Assembly: GCF_001659605.2 (NCBI RefSeq)
Contig: NC_035168.2
Location: 10,367,928-10,431,927 of the forward strand
DNA from: Manihot esculenta
Taxonomy: Eukaryota > Streptophyta > Magnoliopsida > Malpighiales > Euphorbiaceae
Length of the DNA: 64,000 nt
Direction of reading: 5' to 3'
Under the pieces are notes generated by a model. The model saw only the letters and a list, made by a program, of their open reading frames with translations. It was not told where the DNA came from and did not search any database. Below are positions 20,608 to 32,362 of this stretch, in pieces; the stretch's first letter is position 1, and every line of letters starts with the position of its first letter. Both the position numbers and the translations under genes were made by a program.

Positions 20608-22882
20608 TGTAACGACCTGAAAATCGGACCGCTACCGGCGCTAGGATTCAGATCGGCTTAAGGCCGCCGGGACCCGTAGCAAGCCTGACATGAAACCTGT
20701 AAACCTGTATAATCCCATACATGATCAACAACATGCATAAAAATTAAAACTTTTCCTTCCATATACATCAACCCAATTCAACCTGTGCATGCACTGTACA
20801 TAACATAAATCACAAACATTGATCCCTCTGTGGGATCTCATCAGTGCCCCCAATGGGTGACATAACATGTGTTGAGTTGGTCTACATAAGCATCATAAAA
20901 ATCTCTAAGATCATGTATTAAAAGGGATAACAACAATGTATGGTCAAGCACACTTCTAACATCCATAAACATCATCTCATCACATAACTGTACTGATTAA
21001 GACTTTACATTACAATTTGATCATGTCCATTGCTAGCTATTACATAAACAAAACTTCATTACTCTATCCGAACTCCTGCTCTATCCTGTACCTGCAAGCC
21101 TGGGGGTAAAGGGAGAGGGGTGAGCTAAAAGCCCAGTGAGTAGAACCATAAAAAAAACATATTAACACTATGCTCCAATGAAATGCATCATAACACAGAC
21201 AATTCACATAAGGGTTGGGTGAACTTGTCACCAATTAGTCCAAGCTAACTCTGTGCCAGGCCGTAGCATGGGGTCCTGGTCTTCCTGTCATAACATACAT
21301 TACTTACCATTGCCCTAGGGCCTCCTCTGGGCTCCTGGTCTTCGAGTCCCATAACCATGCTAGGCCGTAGAATGGGGTCCTGGTCTTCCTTTCATGGACT
21401 AATTGGGTCATCCAATATTCACCCACATCAACAACAATCGATGCAATGCGGCATATTCGTGAAAACTAATGCAATCATCCTATTGCATAATCATGATGCA
21501 TGAAACATGATAAAACATTTAATTTCTCAATTTAAAAGATTAAGTTTGGATCCACTCACCTCTGGCTGACTCTGACAACACCGAAGCAGTTGAACTCACT
21601 GCTGGGGTCCTCGGTTCATCGGGTCCGAACCTACACAGGTGGACTCAAATGAGGGACCAAACATACTAGAACATAACTATAAACTACTCCCCAAAACCCC
21701 CCCTAAAACATCATGAAACAACCATAGAAAAACATGCAAGGAAGGCCTGGACAGGGCACTTTCGGCGGCAGGTTCGGCGGCCGAAAGTCCCTCCAGAGCC
21801 GAAAGTCAGGCAGGTTCGGCGGCACCTTCGGCGGCCGAAACTCCCAGACAGAGACGAAACTCATGCATGTTCGGCGGCACTTTCGGCGGCCGAAGCTGCC
21901 AGACAGAGATGAAAGTCTCCTTTCGGGGGCAAGCTTCGGCAGCCGAAAGGCTGCCTCCCCAGCCATGTTCGGCGGCCGAAAGTCCTTCGGCTGCCGAACC
22001 TGGTTTCTGCCAAAGGGCAGAAACTTGGCTCCCTTTGCACATTTCGCCTCCAAACCTTCCAAACATGCATCAAACCTATTCTACAACACACAAACACAAG
22101 CATACATGTTCCTAGGGGCCTCAAACCATCATAAACCCCATCTACAACACATCAAGCATCCACATTGCTCAAGAACATACATTTATACCCATAAACATAA
22201 CCATAACCTAAACATGCATTCTACCCCCATAGATCTGCTTAAAACTTACTTAAAACATGCAATGAGCTTAAGATCGGCTCTTACCTCTTGAAGATCGAGA
22301 GAGAGACGACCTAAACTCGGAGTTGGGAGAGATTTGAGTTCTTGAACCTCCAAGCTCCAAAACTTTGCTCAAAAGCTCAAATCTTCAAAACAAAGTTAAA
22401 ACAAATGAAAATCTTGAAAGATCTAGAGAAAAAACATCAAAGATTGGTGAGGGACGGCGGAGAGCTCACCTTGGTCGAAAATGGGGAAAAAGCTCGCCCG
22501 TTTTCGGCTAAGGGACCCTTTTATAGTGGCTGGCCAGACCACGTTCGGGGGCCGAATGTGCCTCCGCATGCATGCCATGTTCGGCGGCCAAACTTGAGGT
22601 TCGGCGGCCGAACCTGGACTTCCCTCACTTACGCTTTCGGGGGCCTAAAGCACACCCGCAACGCATGCATGTTCGGCGGCCGAACTTGAGGTTCGGCGGC
22701 CAAACCTGAGTTTTCCTCCAATGCTATTTTCATGCAAAAACTCATTTTCTTTCATGCTTTAAAACATAAAACACATTAAAACATTTTATAAAAACATGGT
22801 TTTACCCTACTAGAGGCTTCCGACATCCGAGATTCCACCGGACGGTAGGAATTCCGATACCGGAGTCTAGCCAGGTATTACA
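20608..22882 (-). repeat. 3' LTR of element F
   Basis: It runs from TGTAACGACCTG to CCAGGTATTACA. On the minus strand it has a TATA box (22519-22525) and splice donor (22283-22284). The dyad cluster at 21765-22000 contains one 18-bp segment (CGGCCGAAAGTCCTT region near 21985) that is missing from the 5' LTR. Confidence 0.93.
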
Positions 22883-22919
22883 TTCTCCCCCCCTTAAGAA
22901 CATTCGTCCCCGAATGTTC
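22883..22919 (-). promoter_or_regulatory. Polypurine tract and perfect hairpin, element F
   Basis: The minus strand reads TTAAGGGGGGGAGAA next to the 3' LTR, preceded by the inverted repeat GAACATTCG / CGAATGTTC at 22898-22919. Confidence 0.88.
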
Positions 22920-22989
22920 CTCAACTAGCACATGCAAGGCATACATATAACAAACACACAAAGCACACCAAACTCACAAGGAACTAACC

Positions 22990-25900
22990 TTAGAAAAGAT
23001 AAGGGTACTGCTGGAGCATGGACTCCCGTGTCTCCCAGGTGCATTCTTCCATATTGTGGTGGTTCCACAGGACTATCACCATCGGGATTTTCTTGTTTCT
23101 CAGCTTCCTAATTTGAGTGTCCAGAATCCGTACCGGCTGCTCAACATAGGTGAGATCCTCTTGGATCTCCACATCAGGCTCACTAAGAACCTTGCCCGGA
23201 TCTGACACAAACTTCCTCAACATTGAAACATGGAAAACCGGATAGATTCTTCCCATTGAAGCAGGCAAATCTAGCTTGTACGACACATTCCCAATCTTTT
23301 GCAAGACTTCAAAGGGTTCGATGTATCGTGGGGCTAGTTTACCTTTCTTCCCAAAGCGAACCACTCCTTTCATTGGAGACACCTTGAGCAAAACCAGATC
23401 CCCCTCCTGAAACTCTACTAGTCTTCTGCGGATGTCTGCATAACTCTTCTGTCTGCTTGCAGCCGTCTTGATTCTTTCTCTGATTAAGGGTACCACCCTG
23501 CTGGTGATCTCTACTAGCTCAGGCCCTGCCAAGGCCTTTTCTCCAACTTCCTCCCAGCAAACAGGTGACCTGCACTTCCTTCCATATAAAGCTTCATATG
23601 GAGCCATCCCGATGCTAGCATGATGGCTGTTATTGTAGGCAAATTCCACCAAAGGTAGATGCTGCCTCTAAGAACCGCCAAAGTCCAGCACACACATTCT
23701 TATCATATCTTCTATGGTCTGGATGGTCCTCTCTGACTGTCCGTCTGTCTGCGGATGGAAGGCAGTGCTGAAATCCAACCTGGTACCCATGGCATTCTGC
23801 AGACTCTGCCAAAATCTGGAGGTGAACTGGGGCCCTCTATCTGACACTATAGAAACAGGAACCCCATGCAGTCTGACTATCTCATCAACGTACACCTGCG
23901 CCAACTTGTCCACAGAATAGCCACTCCTGACAGGGATGAAGTGAGCAGATTTGGTGAGTCTGTCCACAACCACCCATATGGAGTCCAATCTGTTGGATGC
24001 TGCTGGTAACCCCACTACGAAGTCCATAGCTATATTCTCCCATTTCCACTCTGGAATAGGTAGCGGGTTAAGCATTCCAGCCGGCTTCTGATGTTCCAGC
24101 TTCACCCTCTGACACACTTCGCAGACTGACACAAACTGTGCCACTTCTCTCTTCATAGCTGGCCACCAATAAACTTTCTTCAGATCTTGATACATCTTGG
24201 TGGCTCCAGGGTGAACGCTGTATCTTGCATTATGAGCCTCTCTCATAATGTCTCCTTTTAGCCCTATGTCATCTGGTACACATAAACGACTCCCATAGCT
24301 GAGGATCCCCTTACTGTCAAATCGAAACTCACTGTCTTTGCCTGACTGAACAGTCCTGGCAATCTTTACTAACTCTGGGTCCTCATGCTGTTTCTGAGCC
24401 ACCTGCTCCAGAAACACGGGTGCCACTCTCATCTGAGCAACTAAAGCACCTGTACTAGACAACTCCAACTGTAGGCCTTCATCAATGAGCTTGTAAAACT
24501 CCTTCACCACTGGTCTCCTCTCTGCCGTGATGTGGGATAGACTGCCTAGTGACTTCCGGCTTAGGGCATCCGCCACGACATTCGCCTTACCCGGATGACA
24601 CTGAATCTTGCAATCATAGTCACTCAGCAGCTCTACCCATCTCCTCTGTCTCAAGTTCAAATCTCTTTGACTCAGGATGTACTGCAGGCTCTTATGATCT
24701 GTAAAGATCTCACATTTTACCCCATAGAGGTAGTGCCTCCACATCTTGAGCGCAAAGATTACTGTTGCCATCTCCAGGTCGTGTGTGGGGTAATTCAACT
24801 CGTGCTTCTTTAGCTGCCTAGAAGCATAAGCAATCACCTTCTCATTCTGCATTAGTACACAACCCAGTCCCACACGGGACGCATCACAAAAGACTGTAAA
24901 GTCCGCATCACTAGATGGCAGAGCTAACACTGGTGCCGACGTCAACCTCTTCTTAAGCTCTTCAAAACTCTCTTCGCACTGGTCGGTCCACACAAACTTC
25001 TGATTCTTCCTGGTCAACCTGGTCAGAGGAGCTGCAATTTTCGAGAAGTCCTGGACGAACCTCCTGTAGTAACCTGCCAAACCCAAGAAACTTCTAATCT
25101 CTGTCACTGAAGTGGGTCTAGGCCAGTTAGCCACAGCTTCTACCTTCTTGGGGTCTACCTCTATACCATTTTCTGACACCACATGCCCCAAGAATGAAAT
25201 GCTCCTCAGCCAGAACTCACACTTGGAGAACTTGGCATACAAGCCATGTTCCCTCAAGGCCTGTAGAACCAACCTCAGATGATGGGCATGCTCCTCTGCA
25301 TTCCTGGAATACACTAGGATATCATCTATGAAGACGATAACAAAGTGATCCAGGTATTGGCTAAACACTCTGTTCATGAGATCCATGAATGCTGCAGGGG
25401 CGTTGGTTAACCCGAACGGCATCACAAGGAACTCAAAATGCCCATATCTGGTCCTGAAAGCTGTCTTTGGCACGTCGTCTTCCCTGATCCTCAACTGATG
25501 ATACCCGGACCTCAGATCTATTTTGGAGAAACAACCCGCTCCTGCTAGCTGGTCGAATAGATCGTCGATCCTTGGCAATGGGTACTTGTTCTTGGTAGTG
25601 ACTTTGTTCAACTGCCTGTAGTCGATACAAAGTCTAAGGGATCCATCCTTCTTTCTCACAAACAAAATTGGAGCACCCCAGGGTGAGGTACTCGGTCGGA
25701 TGAAGCCCTTGTCTACCAGCTCCTGCAACTGCTCCTTCAACTCTTTCAATTCTGCTGGCGCCATCCTGTAGGGAGGGACAGAGATCAGTCGGGTTCCAGG
25801 CATCAGTTCTATCTCGAACTCTATCTCCCTAGCAGGTGGTAAACCTGGCAGCTCGTCTGGGAACACATCTAAGAACTCTCTAACCACTGGCACCGAGGCG

Positions 25901-27984
25901 GGCTCTCTAACCTGATTGCTAAGCTCTCTCACATGAGCCAAATACCCCTGACATCCCCTCCTGAGCAACCTACGAGCCTGAAGAGCTGATATCAGACCTC
26001 TAGGTGTACCCCTCCTGTCTCCTCTGAAGACAACCTCAGACCCATCCTGACCTCTGAACCTGACTACCTTGTCCCTGCAGTCCAAGGTAACACCATGGGT
26101 AGATAACCAGTCCATCCCTAGAATGACGTCAAAATCTGTCAAATCTAGAACCACTAGGTCGGTGGACAAGCATCTTCCCTCAACAAACACAGGACTACAC
26201 TGGCAGACTGACTCTGCCACTGATGGATCACACTTGGGTCCACTGACCCAGAGAGGACACTCTAACCCAGAAGTCATCAGACCCAACCTCCCCACGGCTC
26301 TCGGAGCAATAAAAGAATGAGATGCACCAGGGTCCATCAAGGCATACACATCTGAACAACCAATGATTAAGTTACCTGCCACCACGGTGTTAGATGCATC
26401 TGCCTCCTGCTGTGTCATTGTGAAGATCCGTGCGGGAGCTGATGGACCTTCATCTCTGAAACCTGCTGAAGAAGAGGCTGCCCCTCTCCCTCTGCCTCTG
26501 CCACTGGCTTGAGTCATGGCTGGAGCTGCTGGCTGCGCTACACTGCCTGAAGCTGTCTGCTGGGACTGAGCCATCGGGACTGCTCTTGGACATTCTCGAG
26601 CCATATGCCCCTCCTAACCGCATCTGAAGCAGGCGTTCGTCCCAAACCGACATACTCCCTTGTGTGGCTTACCACACCTCGCACAAACTGCATTATCTGC
26701 ACCAGAGCTTGAGCCACTTCCAAATCCCAGACTAGACTTAACCTTGTTCCAGAACTTATTCTTCTTACCCTTGGGCTTACCCCATCTCTTACTGCCTGAA
26801 GCTGCTGCACTCAGGGTAGAGGGATCTAACCTTCCCCCACCCGGAGTTTTAGGACCAGAAGACTGTGCCACTGTCTGCTTAACTGCCCCCTGAACGATGG
26901 CACTGGCCTCCATTTTCCTAGCCATATCTACTATGGCATGGAAGCTCTCCCTGTCCACGGACTGAATCAAGGAGGAATACCTGGAATGAAGTTTCATGAC
27001 ATACCTCCTTGACCTCTTCGAATCTGTATCCAGACTCTGCCCAGCAAAAGGCAACAGCTCCAAGAATCTGTCGGTGTACTCCTCTACACTCATATCATCA
27101 GTCTGCCTCAACTGTTCAAACTCTATCATCTTCAGCTCTCTTGAGCTATCGGGAAAAGCCCATCCTGCAAACTCGTTTGCAAACTCCTCCCAAGACATGT
27201 TGTCCACTCTCGGGTTCACATAATTCTTGAACCACTCTCGTGCCTTCTTGCACTTAAGCGTGAACCCAGCCATCTGTATGGCTCTACTGTCATCAGCCCC
27301 AATCTCATCTGTGATCACTTTAACCCTTTCAAGATACACAAATGGGTCATCCCCTTTTTCATACTGAGGAGCACCCAGTTTCATGTAATCGGTCATCTTG
27401 ACCTTGCTCCCACTGGCTGAGCTAGGTCTCGAAGGTTGAGTAACTGGGGCTGCTGGTTATGTAGGTGGTGGAGGTGGTGCAACATTTTCTGAGGTAGGGT
27501 TTGCTGGATTTGGATAGTAAGGTGGGGGTGGATACATTGGGTATTGTGAATATGGTGGGTAGTATGGTGGGTATGGCATCTGTGTGGGATAAGGGGTGAA
27601 GCTAGGGTAATCTGATGTGCTTCCCATCGAATACCCAGGGTTTTGTGAGAAGTGTGGGTAGTGGGGTGGCTGAACAAATCCCGAGGCCTGAGTGCCTCCT
27701 TGGAATTCTCCCATTCCTTCTTCTGACATGCTAACTCCCAGACTGCCATCCCTCCTCTGCTCTACATCCATATCATCCCCCATGTCCTCTGACGCTCCTC
27801 CCTGAACTGTTCCTCTGACTGATCTGCTTCTACCCAGATCCAAAGACCTTCTAGGGTCTCTTACTGCTCTTTCTCGGTTAGACCTACTAGACATTGCCCT
27901 AGGCAATGTAGGAGGACGGGCGCTCATGCCCTCATCCTCAGGTGGCACGCCAGTCAATCTTGCTGATCGACGAGTTCCTCTCAT
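22990..27984 (-). pseudogene. Gag-pol polyprotein gene of element F, three stops
   Basis: From the ATG at 27982-27984 ([12 protein letters not shown]) the frame runs through a Pro/Tyr-rich segment, a capsid-like region ([13 protein letters not shown]), zinc knuckles, protease ([12 protein letters not shown]), RT (FIDDILVYS), RNase H (FCDAS, TDHKS), integrase (H/H, C/C zinc site; MDF, SDRG, SERT as the three acidic residues) and a chromodomain-like end with [18 protein letters not shown]. Stops interrupt it near 27455, near 26611 (Gln codon in the second zinc knuckle) and near 23659 (Trp codon after FGGS). The stretch 23668-26604 alone is 978 codons open. Gag and pol share one frame, as is usual for this lineage. 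Confidence 0.92.
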
Positions 27985-28229
27985 CCTGTTTTCTGAAAAA
28001 TAGTGCACATCACATAAACATTAGCATCATATGGTTCATGTGGGCACACATGAACCCGCATCACATACATCACATATCATTAATGCACATGCATATTATC
28101 ATGGCATTTCACATCATCATACAAGACAGGACTCCACATCCTATCCTAGTGGACATGATCTTCCTATTGTGCTTGACCTTCTAACACAACTATGAGCCCG
28201 ACACTTCTAGGTCCGACCATATGAACCTA

Positions 28230-28246
28230 GGGCTCTAATACCATTC
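28230..28246 (-). other. Primer-binding site, element F
   Basis: The minus strand reads GAATGGTATTAGAGCCC after the 5' LTR, an initiator Met tRNA-type site with one change from TGGTATCAGAGC. Confidence 0.87.
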
Positions 28247-30543
28247 TGTAACGACCCGAAAATCGGACCGCTACCGGCACTAGGATCCAGATCGGCTTAA
28301 AGCCGTCGGGACCCGTAGCAAGCTTGACATGAAACCTGTAAACCTGTATAATCCCATACATGATCAACAACATGCATAAAAATTAAAACTTTTCCTTCCA
28401 TATACATCAACCCAACTCAACCTGTGCATGCACTGTACATAACATAAATCACAAACATTGATCCCTCTGTGGGATCTCATCAGTGCCCCCAATGGGTGAC
28501 ATAACATGTGTTGAGTTGTTCTACATAAACATCATAAAAATCTCTAAGATCATGTATTAAAAGGGATAACAACAATCTATGGTCAAGCACACTTCTAACA
28601 TCCATAAACATCATCTCATCACATAATTGTACTGATTAAGACTTTACATTACAATTTGATCATGTCCATTGCTAGCTATTACATAAACAAAACTTCATTA
28701 CTCTATCCGGACTCCTGCTCTATCTTGTACCTGCAAGCCTGGGGGTAAAGGGAGAGGGGTGAGCTAAAAGCCCAGTGAGTAGAACCATAAAAAAAACATA
28801 TTAACACTATACTCCAATGAAATGCATCATAACACAGACAATTCACATAAGGGTTGGGTGAACTTGTCACCAATTAGTTCAAGCTAACTCTGTGCCAGGT
28901 CGTAGCATGGGGTCCTGGTCTTCCTGTCATAACATACATTACTTACCATTGCCCCAGGGCCTCCTCTGGGCTCCTGGTCTTCGAGTCCCATAACCGTGCC
29001 AGGCCGTAGAATGGGCTCCTGGTCTTTCCTTACTCTGTGCCAGGCCGTAGAATGGGATCCTGGTCTTCCTGTCATGGACTAATTGGGTCATCCAATATTC
29101 ACCCACATCAACAACAATCGATGCAATGCGGCATATTCGTGAAAACTAATGCAATCATCCTATTGCATAATCATGATGCATGAAACATGATAAAACATTT
29201 AATTTCTCAATTTAAAAGATTAAGTTTAGTTCCACTCACCTCTGGCTGACTCTGACAACACCGAAGCAGCTAAACTCACTGCTGGGGTCCTCGGTTCCTC
29301 GGGTCCGAACCTACACAGGTGGACTCAAATGAGGGACTAAACATACTAGAACATAACTATAAACTACTCCCCAAAACCCCCCTAAAACATCATGAAATAA
29401 CCATAGAAAAACATGCAAGGAAGGCCTGGACAGGGCACTTTCGGCGGCAGGTTCGGCGGCCGAAAGTCCCTCCAGAGCCGAAAGTCAGGCAGGTTCAGCG
29501 GCACCTTCGGCGGCCGAAACTCCCAGACAGAGACGAAACTCATGCATGTTCGGCGGCACTTTCGGCGGCCGAAGCTGCCAGACAGAGACGAAAGTCTCCT
29601 TTCGGGGGCAAGCTTCGGCAGCCGAAAGGCTGCCTCCCCAGCCATGTTCGGCTGCCGAACCTGGTTTCTGCCAAAGGGCAGAAACTTGGCTCCCTTTGCA
29701 CATTTCGCCTCCAAACCTTCCAAACATGCATCAAACCTATTCTACAACACACAAACACAAGCATACATGTTCCTAGGGGCCTCAAACCATCATAAACCCC
29801 ATCTACAACACATCAAGCATCCACATTGCTCAAGAACATACATTTATACCCATAAACATAACCATAACCTAAACATGCATTCTACCCCCATAGATCTACT
29901 TAAAACTTACTTAAAACATGCAATGAGCTTAAGATCGGCTCTTACCTCTTGAAGATCGAGAGAGAGACGACCTAAACTCGGAGTTGGGAGAGATTTGAGT
30001 TCTTGAACCTCCAAGCTCCAAAACTTTGCTCAAAAGCTCAAATCTTCAAAACAAAGTTAAAACAAATGAAAATCTTGGAAGATCTAGAGGAAAAACATCA
30101 AAGATTGGTGAGGGATGGCGGAGAGCTCACCTTGGCCGAAAATGGAGAAAAAGCTCGCCCGTTTTCGGCTAAGGGACCCTTTTATAGTGGCTGGCCAGAC
30201 CACGTTCGGGGGCCGAATGTGCCTCCGCATGCATGCCATGTTCGGCGGCCGAACTTGAGGTTCGGCGGCCGAACCTGGACTTCCCTCACTTACGCTTTCG
30301 GGGGCGTAAAGCACACCCGCAACGCATGCATGTTCGGCGGCCGAACTTGAGGTTCGGCGGCCGAACCTGAGTTTTCCTCCAATGCTATTTTCATGCAAAA
30401 ACTCATTTTCTTTCATGCTTTAAAACATAAAACACATTAAAACATTTTATAAAAACATGGTTTTATCCTACTAGAGGCTTCCGACATCCGAGATTCCACC
30501 GGACGGTAGGAATTCCGATACCAGAGTCTAGCCGGGTATTACA
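28247..30543 (-). repeat. 5' LTR of element F
   Basis: It runs from TGTAACGACCCG to CCGGGTATTACA. The minus strand carries the TATA box (30180-30186), an inverted repeat with arms of GCCGAAAA / TTTTCGGC around the predicted start (about 30136-30171), and the splice donor GT (29944-29945). Copies of a GCCAGGCCGTAG unit near 28895-29070 are one more than in the 3' LTR. Confidence 0.93.
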
Positions 30544-30548
30544 GTGAA

Positions 30549-32099
30549 GATCCGAGCTGGAGCTGATGGACCTTCACCTCAGGAACCTGCTGAAGAAGAG
30601 GCTGCCCCTCTCCCTCGACCTCTGCCACTGCCCTGTGTCGCGGCTGGAGCTACTGGCTGAGCCATACTACCAGAAGCTGTCTGCTGGGATGGTGCCATAA
30701 AAGGTGCCCTAGGACACTCCCGTGCTATGTGTCCCTCCTGTCCACATCTGAAGAAGGTTGTAGACCCAAACCGACATACTCCTTTGTGTAGCTTACCACA
30801 CCTCAAACATTCTGCACCATCTGAACCCGAGCTCGAGCCACCACCGATTCCTAGACCTGATTTCAAGCGATTCCAGAACTTATTCTTCTTTGGCTTTTTG
30901 GTGGTGCTACTCCACCTCTTACTGCCTGAAGCTGCTACATTCAAAGAAGAGGAATCTAGCTTTCCCCTGCCTAGGGTCTTGGAACCCGAAGACTGTGCCA
31001 CTGACTGCTTAACTATCCCCTGAATGATGGCACTAGCCTCCATCTTCGGTGCTGCATCCACAATAGTGTGGAAGCTCTCCCTCTTTGCTGCAAGAATTAG
31101 GGAGGAATACCTAGGGTGGAGCCTCATGGTATACCTCCTTGCTTTCTTCTGGTCCGTATCATAAGTTTGCTCCACAAACGGCAACAGCTCCAAGAACTTA
31201 TCTATAAACTCATCCACTCTCATCTCCTCAGTCTTCCTCAACTGTTCAAACTCAATTATCTTCAATTCCCTTGAGCTATCAGGGAAAGCCCATCCTGCAA
31301 ATTCATTAGCAAACTCCTCCCAGGTTAAACTGTCCAATCTTGGGTCCACATAGTTTTTGAACCACTCACGGGCCTTTTTGCATTTAAGTGTGAACCCCGC
31401 CATCTGAATGGCTCTACAATCATCTGCCCCTAACTCATCTGTAATCATCTTTAAGGTCTTCAGGTACTCAAATGGGTCATCTCCCGTCTTGAACTTAGAA
31501 GCATCCAGCTTCAAGTAATCAGTCATCTTAACTCTGCTCCCCCTAGATGAGCTAGGTTTAGGTACTTGGACTTCAGGAGCTACAGGTTCAGGGGGTGGTG
31601 GAGGAGGTGCAATATTCTCTGGATTAGGGTTTGCTACATTTGGGTAGAAAGGTGAGGGTGGACACATTGGTTATTGGGGGTATGGTGGATAAAAAGGAGG
31701 GTAAGGCATGAAAGAGGGATAAGGGTTAAAGCTGGGGTAATCAAATGTACCTCCCATCGAATACCCGGGGCCCTATGGAAAGGGTTGATATTGGGGTGGT
31801 TGAGCAAACCCCGAGGCCTGAGTGCCTCCTTGAGATTCTCTCATGCCCTCTTCAAACATGCTTACACCTAAACTTCCATCCCTCCTTTGATCAACATCCA
31901 TTTCATCCCCCTCAGCTGATACTCCTCCCTGAACTGCTCCCCTTCTACTTGCATCAAAAGACCTTCTAGGGTCCCTTGATACTCTCTCCCTACTAGATCT
32001 ACAGTACATTGCCCTTGGCAATGCAGGGGGACGGGCATCCATGCCCTCACTTTCTGATGGGACTCCAGTCAATCGTACAGATCCACGAGTGCCTCTCAT
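30549..32099 (-). pseudogene. Gag of element D
   Basis: From the ATG at 32097-32099 (MRGTRGSVRLTG) the minus strand encodes an N-terminal segment, then after stops near 31770 and 31670 a 362-codon open stretch (30579-31667) with [13 protein letters not shown] and zinc knuckles CLRCGKLHKGVC and [14 protein letters not shown]; the first Cys of the second knuckle is Phe. A TGA stop lies shortly before the boundary with element F. The gene continues into protease at 20607 on the other side of F. Confidence 0.9.
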
Positions 32100-32346
32100 C
32101 CTGCTTCTGAAAAACAACACATACACAAAACATCAGCATCATATGGTTCATATGGAAACACATGAACCCGCATCATACATACATCACATATCACTAATGC
32201 ACATGCATAAAATCATGGCATTTCACATCATTATTCAAGACAGGACTCTACATCCTATCCTAGTGGACATGATTTTTCCTATTGTGCTTGCCCTTCTAGA
32301 ACCTCTATGAGCCTGACACTCTCTAGGTCCGACCATATGAACCTAG

Positions 32347-32362
32347 GGCTTTGATACCAATC
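32347..32362 (-). other. Primer-binding site, element D
   Basis: The minus strand reads GATTGGTATCAAAGCC directly after the 5' LTR, an initiator Met tRNA-type site with one change. Confidence 0.85.

Larger units (their letters stand above)
20608..30543 (-). mobile_element. Element F: nearly full-length chromovirus nested in element D
   Basis: GTGAA is duplicated at 20603-20607 and 30544-30548. LTRs are 20608-22882 and 28247-30543, with primer site, gag, protease, RT, RNase H, integrase, hairpin and polypurine tract all present. Only three in-frame stops are evident in the coding region. The LTRs differ at roughly one to two per cent of positions by eye, mostly transitions, plus small repeat-number changes, so it is older than E and younger than D. 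Confidence 0.94.

Noticed and set aside
21703..22291. Overlapping frames of 80-185 codons on both strands, rich in FGGR, SAAE and RPPN (also at 4107-4481, 11777-12240, 16341-16804, 29382-29952, 53221-53569)
   Set aside because: They arise from the repeated TTCGGCGGCCGAA dyad, which lacks stops in several frames. They lie in LTRs, are open in several frames at once and have no homology.
24595..24813. Small plus-strand frames inside pol of F, G and H (for example 23714-23920, 26069-26320, 61727-61945)
   Set aside because: They recur at the same place opposite conserved pol domains in several copies, as expected of shadows of the real frame.
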